A stretch of 64,000 bases of DNA from Sialis fuliginosa (lineage: Eukaryota > Arthropoda > Insecta > Megaloptera > Sialidae), in contig OY540817.1 in the NCBI GenBank assembly GCA_961205875.1, positions 3,259,001-3,323,000 on the forward strand, read 5' to 3'. Made by a program: the position numbers and the translations under genes. Below the pieces are notes generated by a model. That model was not told the origin of the DNA. It searched no databases and saw only the letters and a program-made list of their open reading frames with translations. Below are positions 23,831 to 35,614 of this stretch, piece after piece; the stretch's first letter is position 1, and each line of letters starts with the position of its first letter.

Positions 23831-25025
23831 AAAATGTAAACTTTTGAATGAGCTTTGGATCATTCATATCTAATAATTTTTCGCGGAGATATAATTGAAA
23901 ATTTGAATTTTTTTTTGCATTTTTTTAATTATCCCTTAATTTTTTTGAGGAGTGTATAATACAACACCACTTTTACAGACAAACTTTTCTCCATTTAATG
24001 TGTGCAGATTTAGAAAAATTGATTAAAAAAATCAAAGATCGGAGCTTTTTTCGATAAAACGAATCGAGATAGGAAACCCTAAAATTAAATTATTAATTAC
24101 AGTAGATTTGGATACCAATAATTAAGTGATGTGTCACCCCTACAGATTTCCCTGTTAGTCGATGTCAAAACGTGTGAATTAAATTTTAATTCTTTAAACA
24201 TAACTTTCTGTATAGCTCAGATATTAATTAAAGTTACAATTTCACATTGATATGCCACAAAGAAGATAAATCAAAATTGCCTTTGTAGCTTTTCTTTAGT
24301 TTTTCGAGAAATATTTTCCATTAGAGGCCTGTTTCACTTTTTCCCTTATCTGTTTCACTTTTTCCCAAATTAGAGGTTAAAAATGAAACACACTTTTATC
24401 ATTTTTAAAGTCCGTGTTGTATCGTACAGTTCAAATGACGTAAGTATTTAAAATGGTTATTCATAAGCGCATCTAGTAGAAAAAATTAAAGTATGAATTT
24501 GTATCGTTAACTATCAAAAAACATGAAAGATTTGTATTTTGTTTCACTTTTACCCCAGTTGACCCTACTATAAAAACAATTATCTATTATTTATTTACAT
24601 AAAGTATCTCTAAAACCACTCTACCAATAGGTTTAATAACATTAGCAAAGATTTTCAAACTTTTTATTTCCATAGCATCAAATCAAGAAAGAGAGAAAGA
24701 GAATTTATAGTGCACTGAAGCCTGACGTCATCAATCCTTACCCTATTGTACGTTTATCCTGCTTAATCCTTATCTCCTCTCCAGTCCCTCTGTGTATATG
24801 TGTCAATACGAATAAGTGGGCTAAACCAGAACAAGGAAAAAATAAAGAACTCGTATGGCTGGATTGTGTTCAGAGAATACAAAACAAAAACTCGAATTTA
24901 GTGTGTTGATGGCATAAAACTTATTTTCATGATTGTTGCTATCACACTTTGTATAAATATAACATCTATCTGTATAATATTGATATTATTTTGTATATTT
25001 TTATTTTAACAAAGTATACTGTGTG
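23831..25025. other. Non-coding stretch
   Basis: No gene recognised. A block at about 24310-24560 repeats the phrase GTTTCACTTTTTCCC three times in degenerate form. A somewhat GC-richer part at 24700-24800 is not obviously repetitive. Confidence 0.4.
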
Positions 25026-25029
25026 TACT

Positions 25030-25320
25030 AGGATTAGGGTGACCTGATTTTAGTTTTTGTAAACCCTGATATGTAAATGAAGACCCCTTTTTTATTTTAT
25101 TTTATCCTTTTTATTTTAATTTTATTCTGTTTATTTTTATTTTCATAAAATTTATCTTAATCGGTACTTTTGCGCTCCCTGCTCTATTTTTGATGACTTT
25201 TTTTTTAGTCATTTTTTTTTGTAAAACCCGGAGAAATTGCACCGAAACCCTGAGCCCGGAGATCCAGAATGCAAACCCTGAGACTTCGGGTCAAAACCTA
25301 AGATCTGGTCAATTTATCTA
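25030..25320. mobile_element. Degenerate MITE, TTAGGGTGACC end
   Basis: Left end TTAGGGTGACCTGATTTTAG and right end AAGATCTGGTCAA are roughly inverted, with several ACCCTGA/CCCGGAG motifs inside. Target duplication not found. Confidence 0.4.
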
Positions 25321-25985
25321 GGATAGATGTAACTTTATTCTGTGAACAAGAGGTGTAATGAACAAAAATTTTCGAATTTTGGAATGACATTTAGTGATCG
25401 AGTCGTCGCTGTGGAAGATTTGTATAACTGAGACCTTAAAGTACTTAAAATGTCAAGGTGCCAGTCGGTACCTGGGTGCATTTTTTTTAAATCGCGAAAA
25501 GGCCCTACAAAAGGAAAAAAAAGTAATCATTAGGTCTTTCCGCATAAAAAAGGTCCTTACACTCATAACTGTAACCCTACTCATTTATTTCTTATAATTT
25601 TTTTAAAGTTCATAAAACCTTGAATTTAGGTAGGTATTTTCAATCATGAAAATGTATACTTTAAAACTAATATTATCAGATTTTCAAAAGAAATTTCATC
25701 TTCAAAAGAATGTTAACAATATGATATACTTCAATTTTAAAATTCTTACCGGCACCCACCTGTATTTTAATTAACAACTAAGCGCGTTTCTCTACTCTGC
25801 GCGTTTATATTGCCTTTCACTAACACTTTACGAAGGAAGTGGGTGGAAATAATATGACAACCGAATTTTCTCAATCGACATAAGCTTACAAGATCTCAAA
25901 GATTAATATTCTGGAAGATTGTTAAAATAACAAATACACATATTTTTTTTAAATTGATTAAAATACAAACAATACGTTTCAATCT

Positions 25986-26225
25986 CACGATCTACGACGA
26001 TCTGTAAAGATGTACAACGATCTACAAAGATCAACAACGATCTGCAAAGATCTACAACGATCTATTAAGATCACGATCTGCAAAGATCTATAACGATTTG
26101 CAAAGATCTACAACTATCTGCAAAGACCTACAACGATCTACAACGATCTGCAAAGATCATGATCTACAAAGATCTACAGAGATCTACAACTATCTGCAAA
26201 GACCTACAACGATCTACAAATATCT
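25986..26225 (+). repeat. Decamer tandem array, (C/A)GATCT(A/G)CAA
   Basis: About 24 units in a strict 10 bp register, alternating mainly between CGATCTGCAA and AGATCTACAA, with two slips where a unit is cut to 6 bp. It runs directly into a terminal piece of the 18006-18707 family, whose own ends are rich in GATCT, so the array probably grew from that end. Confidence 0.88.
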
Positions 26226-26281
26226 GATTTGTTCCAAAATGAAGATCAACCGAGATCACTTCAGATCTGAATTTTTTTCCC
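26218..26281 (+). mobile_element. Solo end of the 18006-18707 palindrome family
   Basis: Matches the right arm from ATCTGATTTGTTCCAAAATG to CACTTCAGATCTGAA and ends TTTTTTTCCCTGG. Confidence 0.75.
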
Positions 26282-26289
26282 TGGTGTAC

Positions 26290-27409
26290 ACACTTGTACG
26301 TCTTTGGTACAAACGTTTAGTTTCGCTTGTGCAGGCGCGGTTTGTTAAAGCTTGCATGATTCAAATTCAATCAATTTTCAAGCGGCTTGTACAATTAAAA
26401 TACTTGCGCAAAATTATTCTACAGACTGCTTGTACAAAAAGCTTGCAGTTACGTGTGTAGCCACCTTTAAGTACAAGCACAATTTCATTTATTTGAAAAG
26501 TAATTAAGTACAATTACTCAAAAAAGTATTTAAGTAGATATACTTAAGTACAGCTGTGGTCTCAACCTAGTTTCATTAAAAATAAAATTTCAACACAGAT
26601 GTTATATTTAATATAATTTAACAAAAACATTTTCTACAAAAAAAAAACACTCTGCAGTTTGGTTGAAGAGAGAATGATTATAAAAAAAAACAATGTTTTT
26701 TAGATTTTATTGGAAGATGTATCTAATTAACCAACCGAATCCAAATTACTTTGTTCCAATAAAAACAAATGTAACAAAATCACAAATGTATTTTTCTTTA
26801 CCCACATCAAAAACGTTGATATCTCAAATGAGCTTTCTGTGTCCAAAAAACAAATTATACATTAAATATGTTTCTGGATTCAACATAGTATACAATTACA
26901 GCTGGAACATGAATTTTAATTGGTAGACTCTATAATTGTCGGAATGCAAATAAAAATTATGATAACGAATGAGGCAATTTATTTTCAAATTACCTATAAA
27001 TACTTTCTCTGTTACCATATATAATTTTTTATTATTATTTAATTTAGATTATTACATGGGTACCTACATAAGTATTTATATACAATATATTATACATATG
27101 TATAATATAATATAGATTAATTATTTTGTGTAACTGGAACCAATCTTGTAAAAAATACAATTTTAAATTAAATGTTTTTATATACAAACAATAATTGGAA
27201 TAATAACTTATTAATTAAAATAGTTTTCGTATGATGTGAATTATAATTAATTTCTCATATAAAGCTAAATGTAAAGGTTTTATTTAAGCTATAATAAATA
27301 AAATTAATCTACTGGTGTAACTGGTTCTGGGTTTGTGGGGAGGCAACACTGATTTCTAATGTTTCGTTACATTTTACAACTAGGGTCGATGGATAAATTT
27401 TTGCGATTT
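26290..27409. other. AT-rich non-coding stretch
   Basis: No gene recognised. The 26290-26460 part is less AT-rich with repeated CTTGTAC/CTTGCA words. Confidence 0.4.
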
Positions 27410-28250
27410 GTACTAAAAAAACATCTGCCAAGTAAATGCACAGTGCTTCCTCGTGCTAAATTCACTAAAACCGATAGTGTTCAGATAAATTGCCTGGCAT
27501 TGGTTAACCATTTAATTTTTATACAAATTTTACTAAAAAATCTTAGTTTGAAATTTTTCTTAAAACGCACCTGAATATTTTTTCATATATTTTTAATTTT
27601 TTGGTAATTTCAATCTAAATCTATGCAAATGTCAAAATGACATTTAAAACGTCAAAGTGACATTTTAAACGCCAAAATGACATTTTAAACGTCAAAATGA
27701 CATTTAATATATCCAATCAAATATCAATTTAGAAAAACAAAACACGAATTTTTTAAATAAATTGAGATAAATCTTTGTAAGGGAATACTTTACAGCAAAC
27801 GTAGTAGACCCATATTATAGGAAATTTAATGCTCTACAAAAAATATCCTATACAATTTTCTCGTAACATGTGTCGTTCTTGAGATATCTTGAAAAAGGAA
27901 ATATTTTGGGGTGTCACCCCTCCCCCTTACACACGATTTTGATGATTTTGAAATGGGACCGTCCTCAAACCAAACCCAACCATCCGACCAAGTTTCAATA
28001 ATATCGGTTCAGTGGTTCATGAGTTATGCGTGTGACAAGGATTCAGGGGACAGACGGACGGACGGACGGACGGACGGACGGACACACGGACAGACAGACA
28101 GACACGGAACGAAAAGTGTTTGTCTTGACGTGAAACAGATAAATCAATTTAAAATTTTGAAATTGGAGAACTTTTTTTTTGTCTCAATCTGAAACGATCA
28201 CATAACATCTCGTATCTTCGATAATAATCTGAGGAAGCAAAAGCTCGGGA
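27410..28250 (+). repeat. Dispersed repeat family A, copy 4 (full-length reference)
   Basis: Best complete copy: AAGTAAATGCACAGTGCTTC head, four or so units of the type TGACATTTTAAACGTCAAAA (27630-27710), GATTTTGATGATTTTGAAAT, GGTTCAGTGGTTCATGAG, then seven GACG units passing to GACA units (28049-28105), and the CGATCACATAACATCTCGTA end block. Confidence 0.8.
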
Positions 28251-28289
28251 AAATAAATTTTTCGGTAATTAATTATTAATTATTGGTAC

Positions 28290-29035
28290 TATTGCTTCCT
28301 CGCAATATCGAAGATACGAGAAGCTATGTGATCGTTTCAGATTGAGACAAAAAAAAAGTTCTCCAATTTCAAAATTTTAAATTTATTTATCCGTTTCACG
28401 TCAAGACAAACACTTTTCGTTCCGTGTCTGTCTGTCTGTCCGTGTGTCCGTCCGTCCGTCTGTCCCCTGAATCCTTGTCACACGCATAACTCAAGAACCA
28501 CTGAACCGATATTATTGAAACTTGGTCGGATGGTTGGGTTTGGTTTGAGGACGGTCCCATTTCAAAATCATTAAAATCGTGTGTAAGGGGGAGGGGTGAC
28601 ACCCCAAAATATTTATTTTTTCAAGATATCTCAAGAACGACACATGTTACGAGAAAATTTTATAGAATATTTTTTGTAGAGAATTAAATTTCCTATAATA
28701 TGGGTCTGCTACGTTTGTTGTAAAATATTCCCTTACAAAGATTTATCTAAATTAATTTTAAAAATTCGTGTTTTGTTTTTCTAAATTGGTATTTGATTGG
28801 ATATATTAAGTGTCATTTTGACGTTTTAAATGTCACTTTGGCGTTTTAAATGTCACTTTGACGTTTTAAATGTCATTTTGACATTTGCATAAATTTAGAT
28901 TTAGATTGAAATTGTCAAAAAATTAAAAATATATGAAAAAATATTCAGGTGCGTTTTAAGAAAAATTTCGAAGATTTTTTAGTAAAATTTGTATAAAAAT
29001 TAAATGGTTAACCAATGCCAGGCAATTTATCTGAA
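28290..29035 (-). repeat. Dispersed repeat family A, copy 5
   Basis: Inverted relative to copy 4, 40 bp away, so the two form a large imperfect palindrome. All blocks present. Confidence 0.8.
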
Positions 29036-29052
29036 CACTATCGGTTTTATTT

Positions 29053-29880
29053 TTGCTTCCTCGCAATATTGAAGATACGAGAAGCTTTGTGATCGTTTCG
29101 GATTGAGACAAAAAAAATGTTCTCCAATTTCAAAATTTCCGTTTCACGTCAAGACAAACACTTTTCGTTCCATGTCTGTCTGTCTGTCCGTCCGTCCGTC
29201 TGTGTGTGTCCGTCTGTCCCCTGAATCCTTGTCACATGCATAACTCATGAACCACTGAACCGATATTATTGAAACTTGGTCGGATGGTTGGGTGTGGCTT
29301 GAGGACGGTCCCATTTCAAAATCATCAAAATCGTGTGTAAGGGCGAGGGGTGACATCTCAAAATATTATTTTTTTCAGATATCTCTAGAACGACACATGT
29401 TACGTAAAAATTTTATAGATTATTTTTTGTAGAGCATTAAATTTCCTATATTCTACAACGTTTGTTGTAAAATATTCCCTTACAAAGATTTATCTCAACT
29501 TATTTTAAAAATTCGTGTTTGTTTTTTCTAAATTGATATTTGCTTGGATATATTAAATGTCATTTTGACGTTTTAAATGTCATTTTGGCGTTTTAAATAT
29601 CATTTTGACGTTTTAAATGTCATGTTGACATTTGCATTTTAGATTTATATTGAAATTGTCAAAAAATTAAAAATATATGAAAAAATATTCAAGTGCGTTT
29701 TATGAAAAATTTCGAACTAATATTTTTTAGTAAAATTGTATAAAAATTAATTGGTTAACCAATTCCAGGCAATTTATGTAAACACTATCGGTTTTTTATT
29801 TAAATTGTTGAATAATAATTAACTACCTTTGGTGAATTTAGCACGAGGAAGCACTGTGCATTTATTTGGCAGCTATCAAT
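29053..29880 (-). repeat. Dispersed repeat family A, copy 6
   Basis: Same orientation as copy 5 and ending in TTAGCACGAGGAAGCACTGT (29838-29857), the inverted head block. Tandem insertion of copies 5 and 6 hints at site preference. Confidence 0.8.
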
Positions 29881-31190
29881 CTAAACAATCGTGTATGAAA
29901 ACATTGGTGCTTTCAGCTTTGTTGAATTTTTAGAATATTATGAATGGTGTACATTATAATGATATAGTCATAAATAGACATTTTATTCCGGCTAAATGAT
30001 ATTCAACAGTAGTAATTATAGGTCTATTTTAATAATGCACAATAACAAAGTATATTTAGTATACATTATGTACTACATATTTGTGTAGGTTATTTCCAAA
30101 CAAGATCTATGTATTATATTTATTATTCTGTGTATTTATTATTCTATGAACATCAACCCTTTATTATATCAACATAACTAATTTTAATGATGTGCGAAAT
30201 TATGATCAAACCTTGTTTATTAAGTATAGATACAGGATACAGCCATTATTCGTATTTATATAAATGTATTTATTATAAACATATTTTAGGAATAATTAAG
30301 TGTTTGATTAATTATAACCAAATATCACTTTTTTTAATTAAAAAAAACGATATTTTAATTTATTTAACAGATTTTGGCATATGTTCACAAGAGTACATAA
30401 AAAAGTCTACAATTAAAAAAAATAAAATTTACCCTACGACGTTTTCTCATTAAATGACGAGCTTTTCCATTTTTTTCAAAAATGGCTGATTGTGGGTGTA
30501 AAAATCAAATTTTATTTTTGAAAATTTCATCACGTATTTGTAACATAAAAATACATTTTTCCTCTTTTTTCGTAAAAATTCTTTCATTTTTACGTTAATT
30601 ATTGCATTATTAGTGATAAAAAAAGTTTTTCGACAATTTTTTTATTTTTGAGGTTAGGATGCGTTTGAAAAGTAATGCTACCTATGCAGTTCTATAGTCT
30701 TAACTTATAAGTATTTTATTATTATTTTTTATTTTCCTACGACCTATATAACCGGAGATATTTAAAAAAAACAGTTTAGCGATACATTCGAAATGTATCA
30801 AAAATGCACAATTATGCAATTTTCTTGGAACGCACATGGCCGATTTTCCCAAATTTTTTATTTTCAACTAATCTTCGAACATATAAAGTGAAAATCCAAA
30901 AAAATCCAACATCCCGAATGCATCACTTTTTTATCTCTATTCCCTCTACTACTAGTACAAAGGGAGGCGTGAAAAATTTAACAGAAGTGTAATTTTCATA
31001 ACATAACATTTAGGTTTATAAATAAAAAATATATTCATATAAGTAAACATTTATAACATTATTATTTTTATATATTATCTTTTCCTGAAAGGGATGTTAC
31101 TGTGTAGTTTTAGATTGACAACTATTGAAAAGGAAAATCTGATAGAATTATCATGCGATACTCCGATACTTCAAACAAAAATTTCAGAGT
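29881..31190. other. AT-rich non-coding stretch
   Basis: The 88-codon plus frame at 30187-30453 has no recognisable family and a skewed I/Y/K composition typical of AT-rich chance frames. AAGGGAGGCGTGAAAAATTT near 30960-30980 resembles the AAAGGGAGGCGT motif inside the hAT end at 31510, so part of this may be diverged hAT sequence. Confidence 0.4.
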
Positions 31191-31239
31191 GAAACCCTAG
31201 TTTAATTTTGGTTGAATCGAAGTGAAGAATATAATAATT

Positions 31240-31546
31240 CAGGCAAAGCAATACAAGTACTGCTGCCATTCGTAACATCATATTTATGCGAAGCGGGATT
31301 TTCTGCATTTGTTGCAATGAAATCCAAATATCGAGACCGTTTAGTAGTAGAAAAAGAATTATGAGTAGGGCTCTCCTCAATGTCAATGAAGTTTGTGTTA
31401 ATAATAAACAAGCACATTTATCTATCAATTAGGTTTTTAAATTTTTTGTATTAATACATTTTTTTTATAAAATAAAAGAGGAGGGGGCGCCAAAATTAGA
31501 TTTTTTTTAAAGGGAGGCGTAGTAATATAAAGTTTGGAAACCACTG
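31240..31546 (+). pseudogene. hAT transposase C-terminal fragment plus 3' terminus
   Basis: In the plus frame the peptide LLPFVTSYLCEAGFSAFV followed by AMKSKYRDRL is the conserved hAT C-terminal dimerisation segment (ZBED5/FAM200-type spacing). The frame then meets a stop after VVEKEL. About 100 bp further, GTTTGGAAACCACTG at 31532-31546 is a typical hAT right end. No left end or upstream transposase remains, so the gene is a 5'-truncated relic. Minus-strand open frames over the same bases are shadows of it. Confidence 0.8.
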
Positions 31547-31611
31547 AAATTTTTATATGCGATTACGTATCTACTGCGGACTGCGTAAAAAGAGACCTAC
31601 TGTATATATGT

Positions 31612-32776
31612 AAAGGCTGTAGCCGAGTAAGCATGCAAATCATGCCTTTACATGGTTTTGGCTGAATATTTGTTTGGAAGTCTCATTCTATTTAACATTC
31701 AACCTGACCAAATATTAGCTTCCAAAAATTTATAGTGTTTGAAAAAAAATCTTTTTATAATCTGTCAGTCGAATTTGATGGTGCTTGAAATATATTATAG
31801 AGGTACTTATGACTCATCAGAGGTAATTTTATATAATATATAATATTAATATAATAAATATTTATGATAAAAACAAAATATAGAGGTCGTAGCCGGGAAT
31901 ATATGGGAACTGCTCCATTGAATCAATTTTACAAATTTTTTTCTCAACAAAAAATCGCCCCAAATCACTTAGAAATGTTTATAATCGACTTTAGTAGTAA
32001 AAAATCACATTTCCGCTGTGAACTAGCGAATCTTCTTCTATTAAAAACTAGAGACAAGATTTTTTTTTTAATAAAAATGATCTAAGCAAATATTGAAGCA
32101 CAGACATTTAGGGCGATTTAATTTTACTTAAAAAGCAACCTATGAGAAAAAAAATTGTTAAATTGATTCAATGGAGCAGTTCCCATATATTCCCGGCTAC
32201 GGCCTCTATATTTTGTTTTTGTCAGACTATGGGCCCCGTCAAATTTTCGATATGCCTCAGGGCTAGCCCAGTCCTGTTTAGCAACAAATTAGAGATATTT
32301 TAAAAGTATTAAGACACTTGCACTCGCCCGCGCCACGCTCGCGCCACTCCGATACGACCGCATGCGTTTTTATACGAGTATGTTAAACCCTTTGAATCAA
32401 TTTGGGATTTTGATATGTTGTTTGGGTACATACAAGGTATAATATATAAAAAAATTGTGATTGCCTTTCGAAGACAACATGGTCTTTTTTGATTTTTTTA
32501 ATTTTATAAAAAAAAATTTCTGGTTTACTATGTACAGAGGATCATAATAAAATTACCTCTGATGAGTTATACCTAAGTACCTCTATAATATACATATTTC
32601 AAGCACCATCAAATTCGACTGACAGATTATAAAAAAATTTTTTTTTTTAAAACTATAAATTTTTGGAAGCTAATATTTGGTCAGGTTGAATGTTAAATAG
32701 AATATGACTTCCAAAAAAATAATCAGCCAAATCCATGTAAAGGCATGTTTTGTGTGCTTACCCGGCTATAGCCTTT
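31612..32776. mobile_element. Palindromic element, 1165 bp, with nested palindrome
   Basis: The outer ends AAAGGCTGTAGCCGAGTAAG and TTACCCGGCTATAGCCTTT are inverted, and the arms match for about 230 bp (to the TCATCAGAGGTAATTTT block). A second palindrome sits inside (about 31870-32220), with ends AAAAACAAAATATAGAGGTC and their inverse. Its terminal block GTAGCCG is shared with the outer element, so the inner one may be a relative. A short GC-rich patch lies at 32320-32365. Confidence 0.7.
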
Positions 32777-33057
32777 GACGCTTAAATGTTAAATAGCTTG
32801 TGGACAAAATAGACGATTAAACAAAAAGCATTCTGAAATTGAAACTTTAAGCTTTTGAACTGTAGGATATTTCTGTTTAATCACAAATTGTATTATATAT
32901 TATATAGGGAGTGCTGTGGGTACTCCCCCCCTTCGGCGAAATAAAATTCGCATTTGGCTGAAACAATAATTTTTATATCCATTATTAATGTAGTAGGAAT
33001 GTTAACTTCTGACGGGCAATTTTGATAATTTTTCTGAATTTTTTACTTAATCTAAAT

Positions 33058-33537
33058 CAGCGGTTCTTAAACTAGGGTCCGCAAAACTTTTGCGGGGGTC
33101 CGTGAACCATGTTTGGCATAAATTAAAGTACTTTAACATTTCTATTTACCAGTGATTAATTAGAATCTAACGATAACGACCTTCTTTGTTTTTCTGTCAG
33201 GGGGACAAGGGTTATTTTAGTAAGTAGCTTGTTTCTGAAATAATGTTTAATAAATAAATAAAATAATAAAATGTGTGCAAAAAAAGTCATTGCAGTTGTA
33301 AAAACAAAAAATGTAGAGCAAAAAAGGTCATTGCAGTTGTAAAAATAAAAAATGTAAGAAATGTAATGCAAAAAACAATAGTCATTGCAGCTGAAAAGCA
33401 AAAATTGTAAGTATAGAGCAAAAAATAAGGTCCTGCAGTTTGAATATTTTCTTAAAATAACCTCTGCAGGGAGGAGCTCCCTGAGAAAGAATTGTTCAAA
33501 AGGGGGTCCCTAAACTACATAAGTTTAAGAACCGCTG
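33058..33537. mobile_element. Non-autonomous hAT element, 480 bp
   Basis: Ends CAGCGGTTCTTAAACT and AGTTTAAGAACCGCTG-type (right end AAGTTTAAGAACCGCTG) are inverted, with a perfect 8 bp duplication ATCTAAAT (33050-33057, 33538-33545). Inside is a direct array of about 37-50 bp units built on GTCATTGCAGTTGTAAAAA and TGTAGAGCAAAAAA (33288-33430). The subterminal GGGTCC at both ends marks a known style of hAT MITE. A truncated left end of this family is at 53110, and an array scrap at 36597-36660. Confidence 0.92.
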
Positions 33538-33545
33538 ATCTAAAT

Positions 33546-34025
33546 TACTCGTTTTTTGACTTATTGTCAAAAAGCAAATTATAAGAATACAAAAATAAAG
33601 AATTTTTTTAAATTATCGGGAGAAAACTCTATTCTTCTATAGTTACGAATTTGATAAGGTTTTAACAGTGTGTAGCGTATTTTTTAAATTTAGTTCATAT
33701 GATTTTCACTTCATTAAAGCTTTTGGTTTCTATATATATAATTTTTAAAGTAACTTGAATGTTGGAAATACAAATATTTAAATAACTTTATGTTTTTGTT
33801 ACATAAAGTAAATGAATAATGTATATTAATTTAATAATACAAACTTCTTTATCTTTCAATGTTCTATTTAAATGTTTGTGGTTTTGTAAAACCGCTTGAT
33901 TTTAAATAAAATAAGTAAGTGTACAATGTAGTCATGTTTATATGCATTTAATCAAGGCAGGTCTATTTTAAAAGTCCTGTTTTAAAAACAATTCTTCTAA
34001 TAGAAGGAGCTCTTAATATCTCTGG
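33546..34025. other. AT-rich non-coding stretch
   Basis: Nothing recognised. Confidence 0.45.
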
Positions 34026-34071
34026 CTCTAGGGTCGATCCATATGAAATGATCCAGCACTGGTAGCTCGAT
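34026..34071 (+). mobile_element. Solo end of the 54913-56619 fold-back family
   Basis: GGGTCGATCCATATGAAATG followed by CCAGCACTGGTAGCTCGAT matches the left end at 54913-54960. It is cut by the family E copy that follows. Confidence 0.65.
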
Positions 34072-34445
34072 TATCCTTAATCCTTAATATATATAAAGCT
34101 TAACGTCTCTCTGTCTGTCTGTCTGTCCGTTAGTGCGCTTATCACTCGAGAACCACTTATCCGATTTACGTGGTTTCTTTTTTAATTCATAGGTACATTC
34201 TCTGGCCAGGTTATAGGCTATATTTTGTTACGTTAGGTAACATAACAACTAAGCAGTGACGATAATAGTAAATCAAGTCGGAAACAATTTTACCGTCAGC
34301 GCGCTATTTTGCAATACGCTGCCTAAACCATTCAATATTGAACAAAATAATGTATTAAATAACTGTGTAGAATCAAAAGATCTACAATAAAATCTGCGAC
34401 ACCATATGTCTAACTTTTATATTTAAGCCACAACTTACACGCTTA
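34072..34445 (-). repeat. Dispersed repeat family E, copy 2 (3' part)
   Basis: Reverse complement of about 19380-19705: TTAATATATATAAAGCTTAA, TCTGTCTGTCTGTCCGTTAG, GAGAACCACTTATCCGATTT and CTCTGGCCAGGTTATAGGC. The head with the GC-rich motif is missing. Confidence 0.75.
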
Positions 34446-35614
34446 AAAATGACATTCTTTTAATTTCTGGTACATTCCACCAGAAATTCCATGAATCAAC
34501 CAATCAAAGCTCGTTGTTCACTGTTTTTGATCAGTCGTGAACGTGACCAATGGTTAATAAATATTGTGTTTTTTGTTTACCTTCAAACCATTATAACTTT
34601 CGCAGTTTTCAAATTATTGTAATTTTCCTGATACTAACGTAAAGAAAAATTGATTTAGATGCAGAAAATATAAATAGCCTTTAAAATTTATGAATCAGTG
34701 TAATAGTAGCGCGATTTAAACGGACACTGTGACAAAAAGTGAGTAAAAGGCCCTAAATCTAATAAAACTAACAATAAGCTACCAAAAATAGTTGAAATAT
34801 TTTTCAAATAAAATTAACCGTTTTGATGCTATTCACGAAAATACATCTCTTGCCAAAGGGTAAAAAAAGTGTAAGATTTTGCTTTGGCGTTATTGAAAAA
34901 TTAACCTCAAATATTTTGTCCAATTCTTATAAATATAAAACATTTATGATTTTTGGAAGGCAATATAGGACAAACTTTTTGGGAGTGGGAGTCTGGGTCA
35001 GATTTGGGGGCGAGGGATAATTTTTGATTTATTTTAAAAATATTTATTATTTTATTAAAATATTATGAATTTTAAAATGTTCACTAATCATTTTTCGTTT
35101 TAAAGTACCAAGTATAACTTCAAAAATGTTATTAAATTTGTATAAGTATATGTATATTAGTAAAGAGACATATGGTTCATCTGTATATAATATATATTGT
35201 ATACATAACGTATGTAGTACGTAGTAATACATACATACGCATTATTGTACATATATTTCGAAAGAAACTTTTAAAAATCAATATAAGATATGAGATACAC
35301 GTCTGTAATAAAAATATTCTATTGAAATATAAAAACAGGAATGCCATAAAGAAACATGGTTCTAATTGAATTGTACAACTATACATCCTCTTTCCTTTTT
35401 CTTACGTTCATGTATTTTTATATCAATGGTATTTTTCAGTCAGAGTTCTTATCGCATCTATGATATAGCCGTTTATCCAGGGCTGGTAAATATTTTCTAT
35501 ATTTCTATTCATTTTTTTTTTCGTATGAGTATAGGTTACATTATCATTTATTCAAATAAAAATATACATAATATAACAAATTCAGATTTGAAAATTATTA
35601 AAAAGTACATCGTT
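34446..35614. other. AT-rich non-coding stretch
   Basis: Open frames here are short and overlap on both strands without family resemblance. Alternating TATA/ACATA runs at 35140-35250 explain several of them. Confidence 0.4.

Noticed and set aside
26098-26460. 120-codon frame with repeated QRSTTICKD-like units
   Set aside because: It is the 10 bp array read through in three frames; not a protein repeat.
27911-29356. Frames reading SPLPLTHDFDDFEMGPSS with a TDRQTD tail
   Set aside because: Present in every family A copy because the repeat is conserved; the tail is the GACA/GACG stretch, and there is no start or stop conservation.
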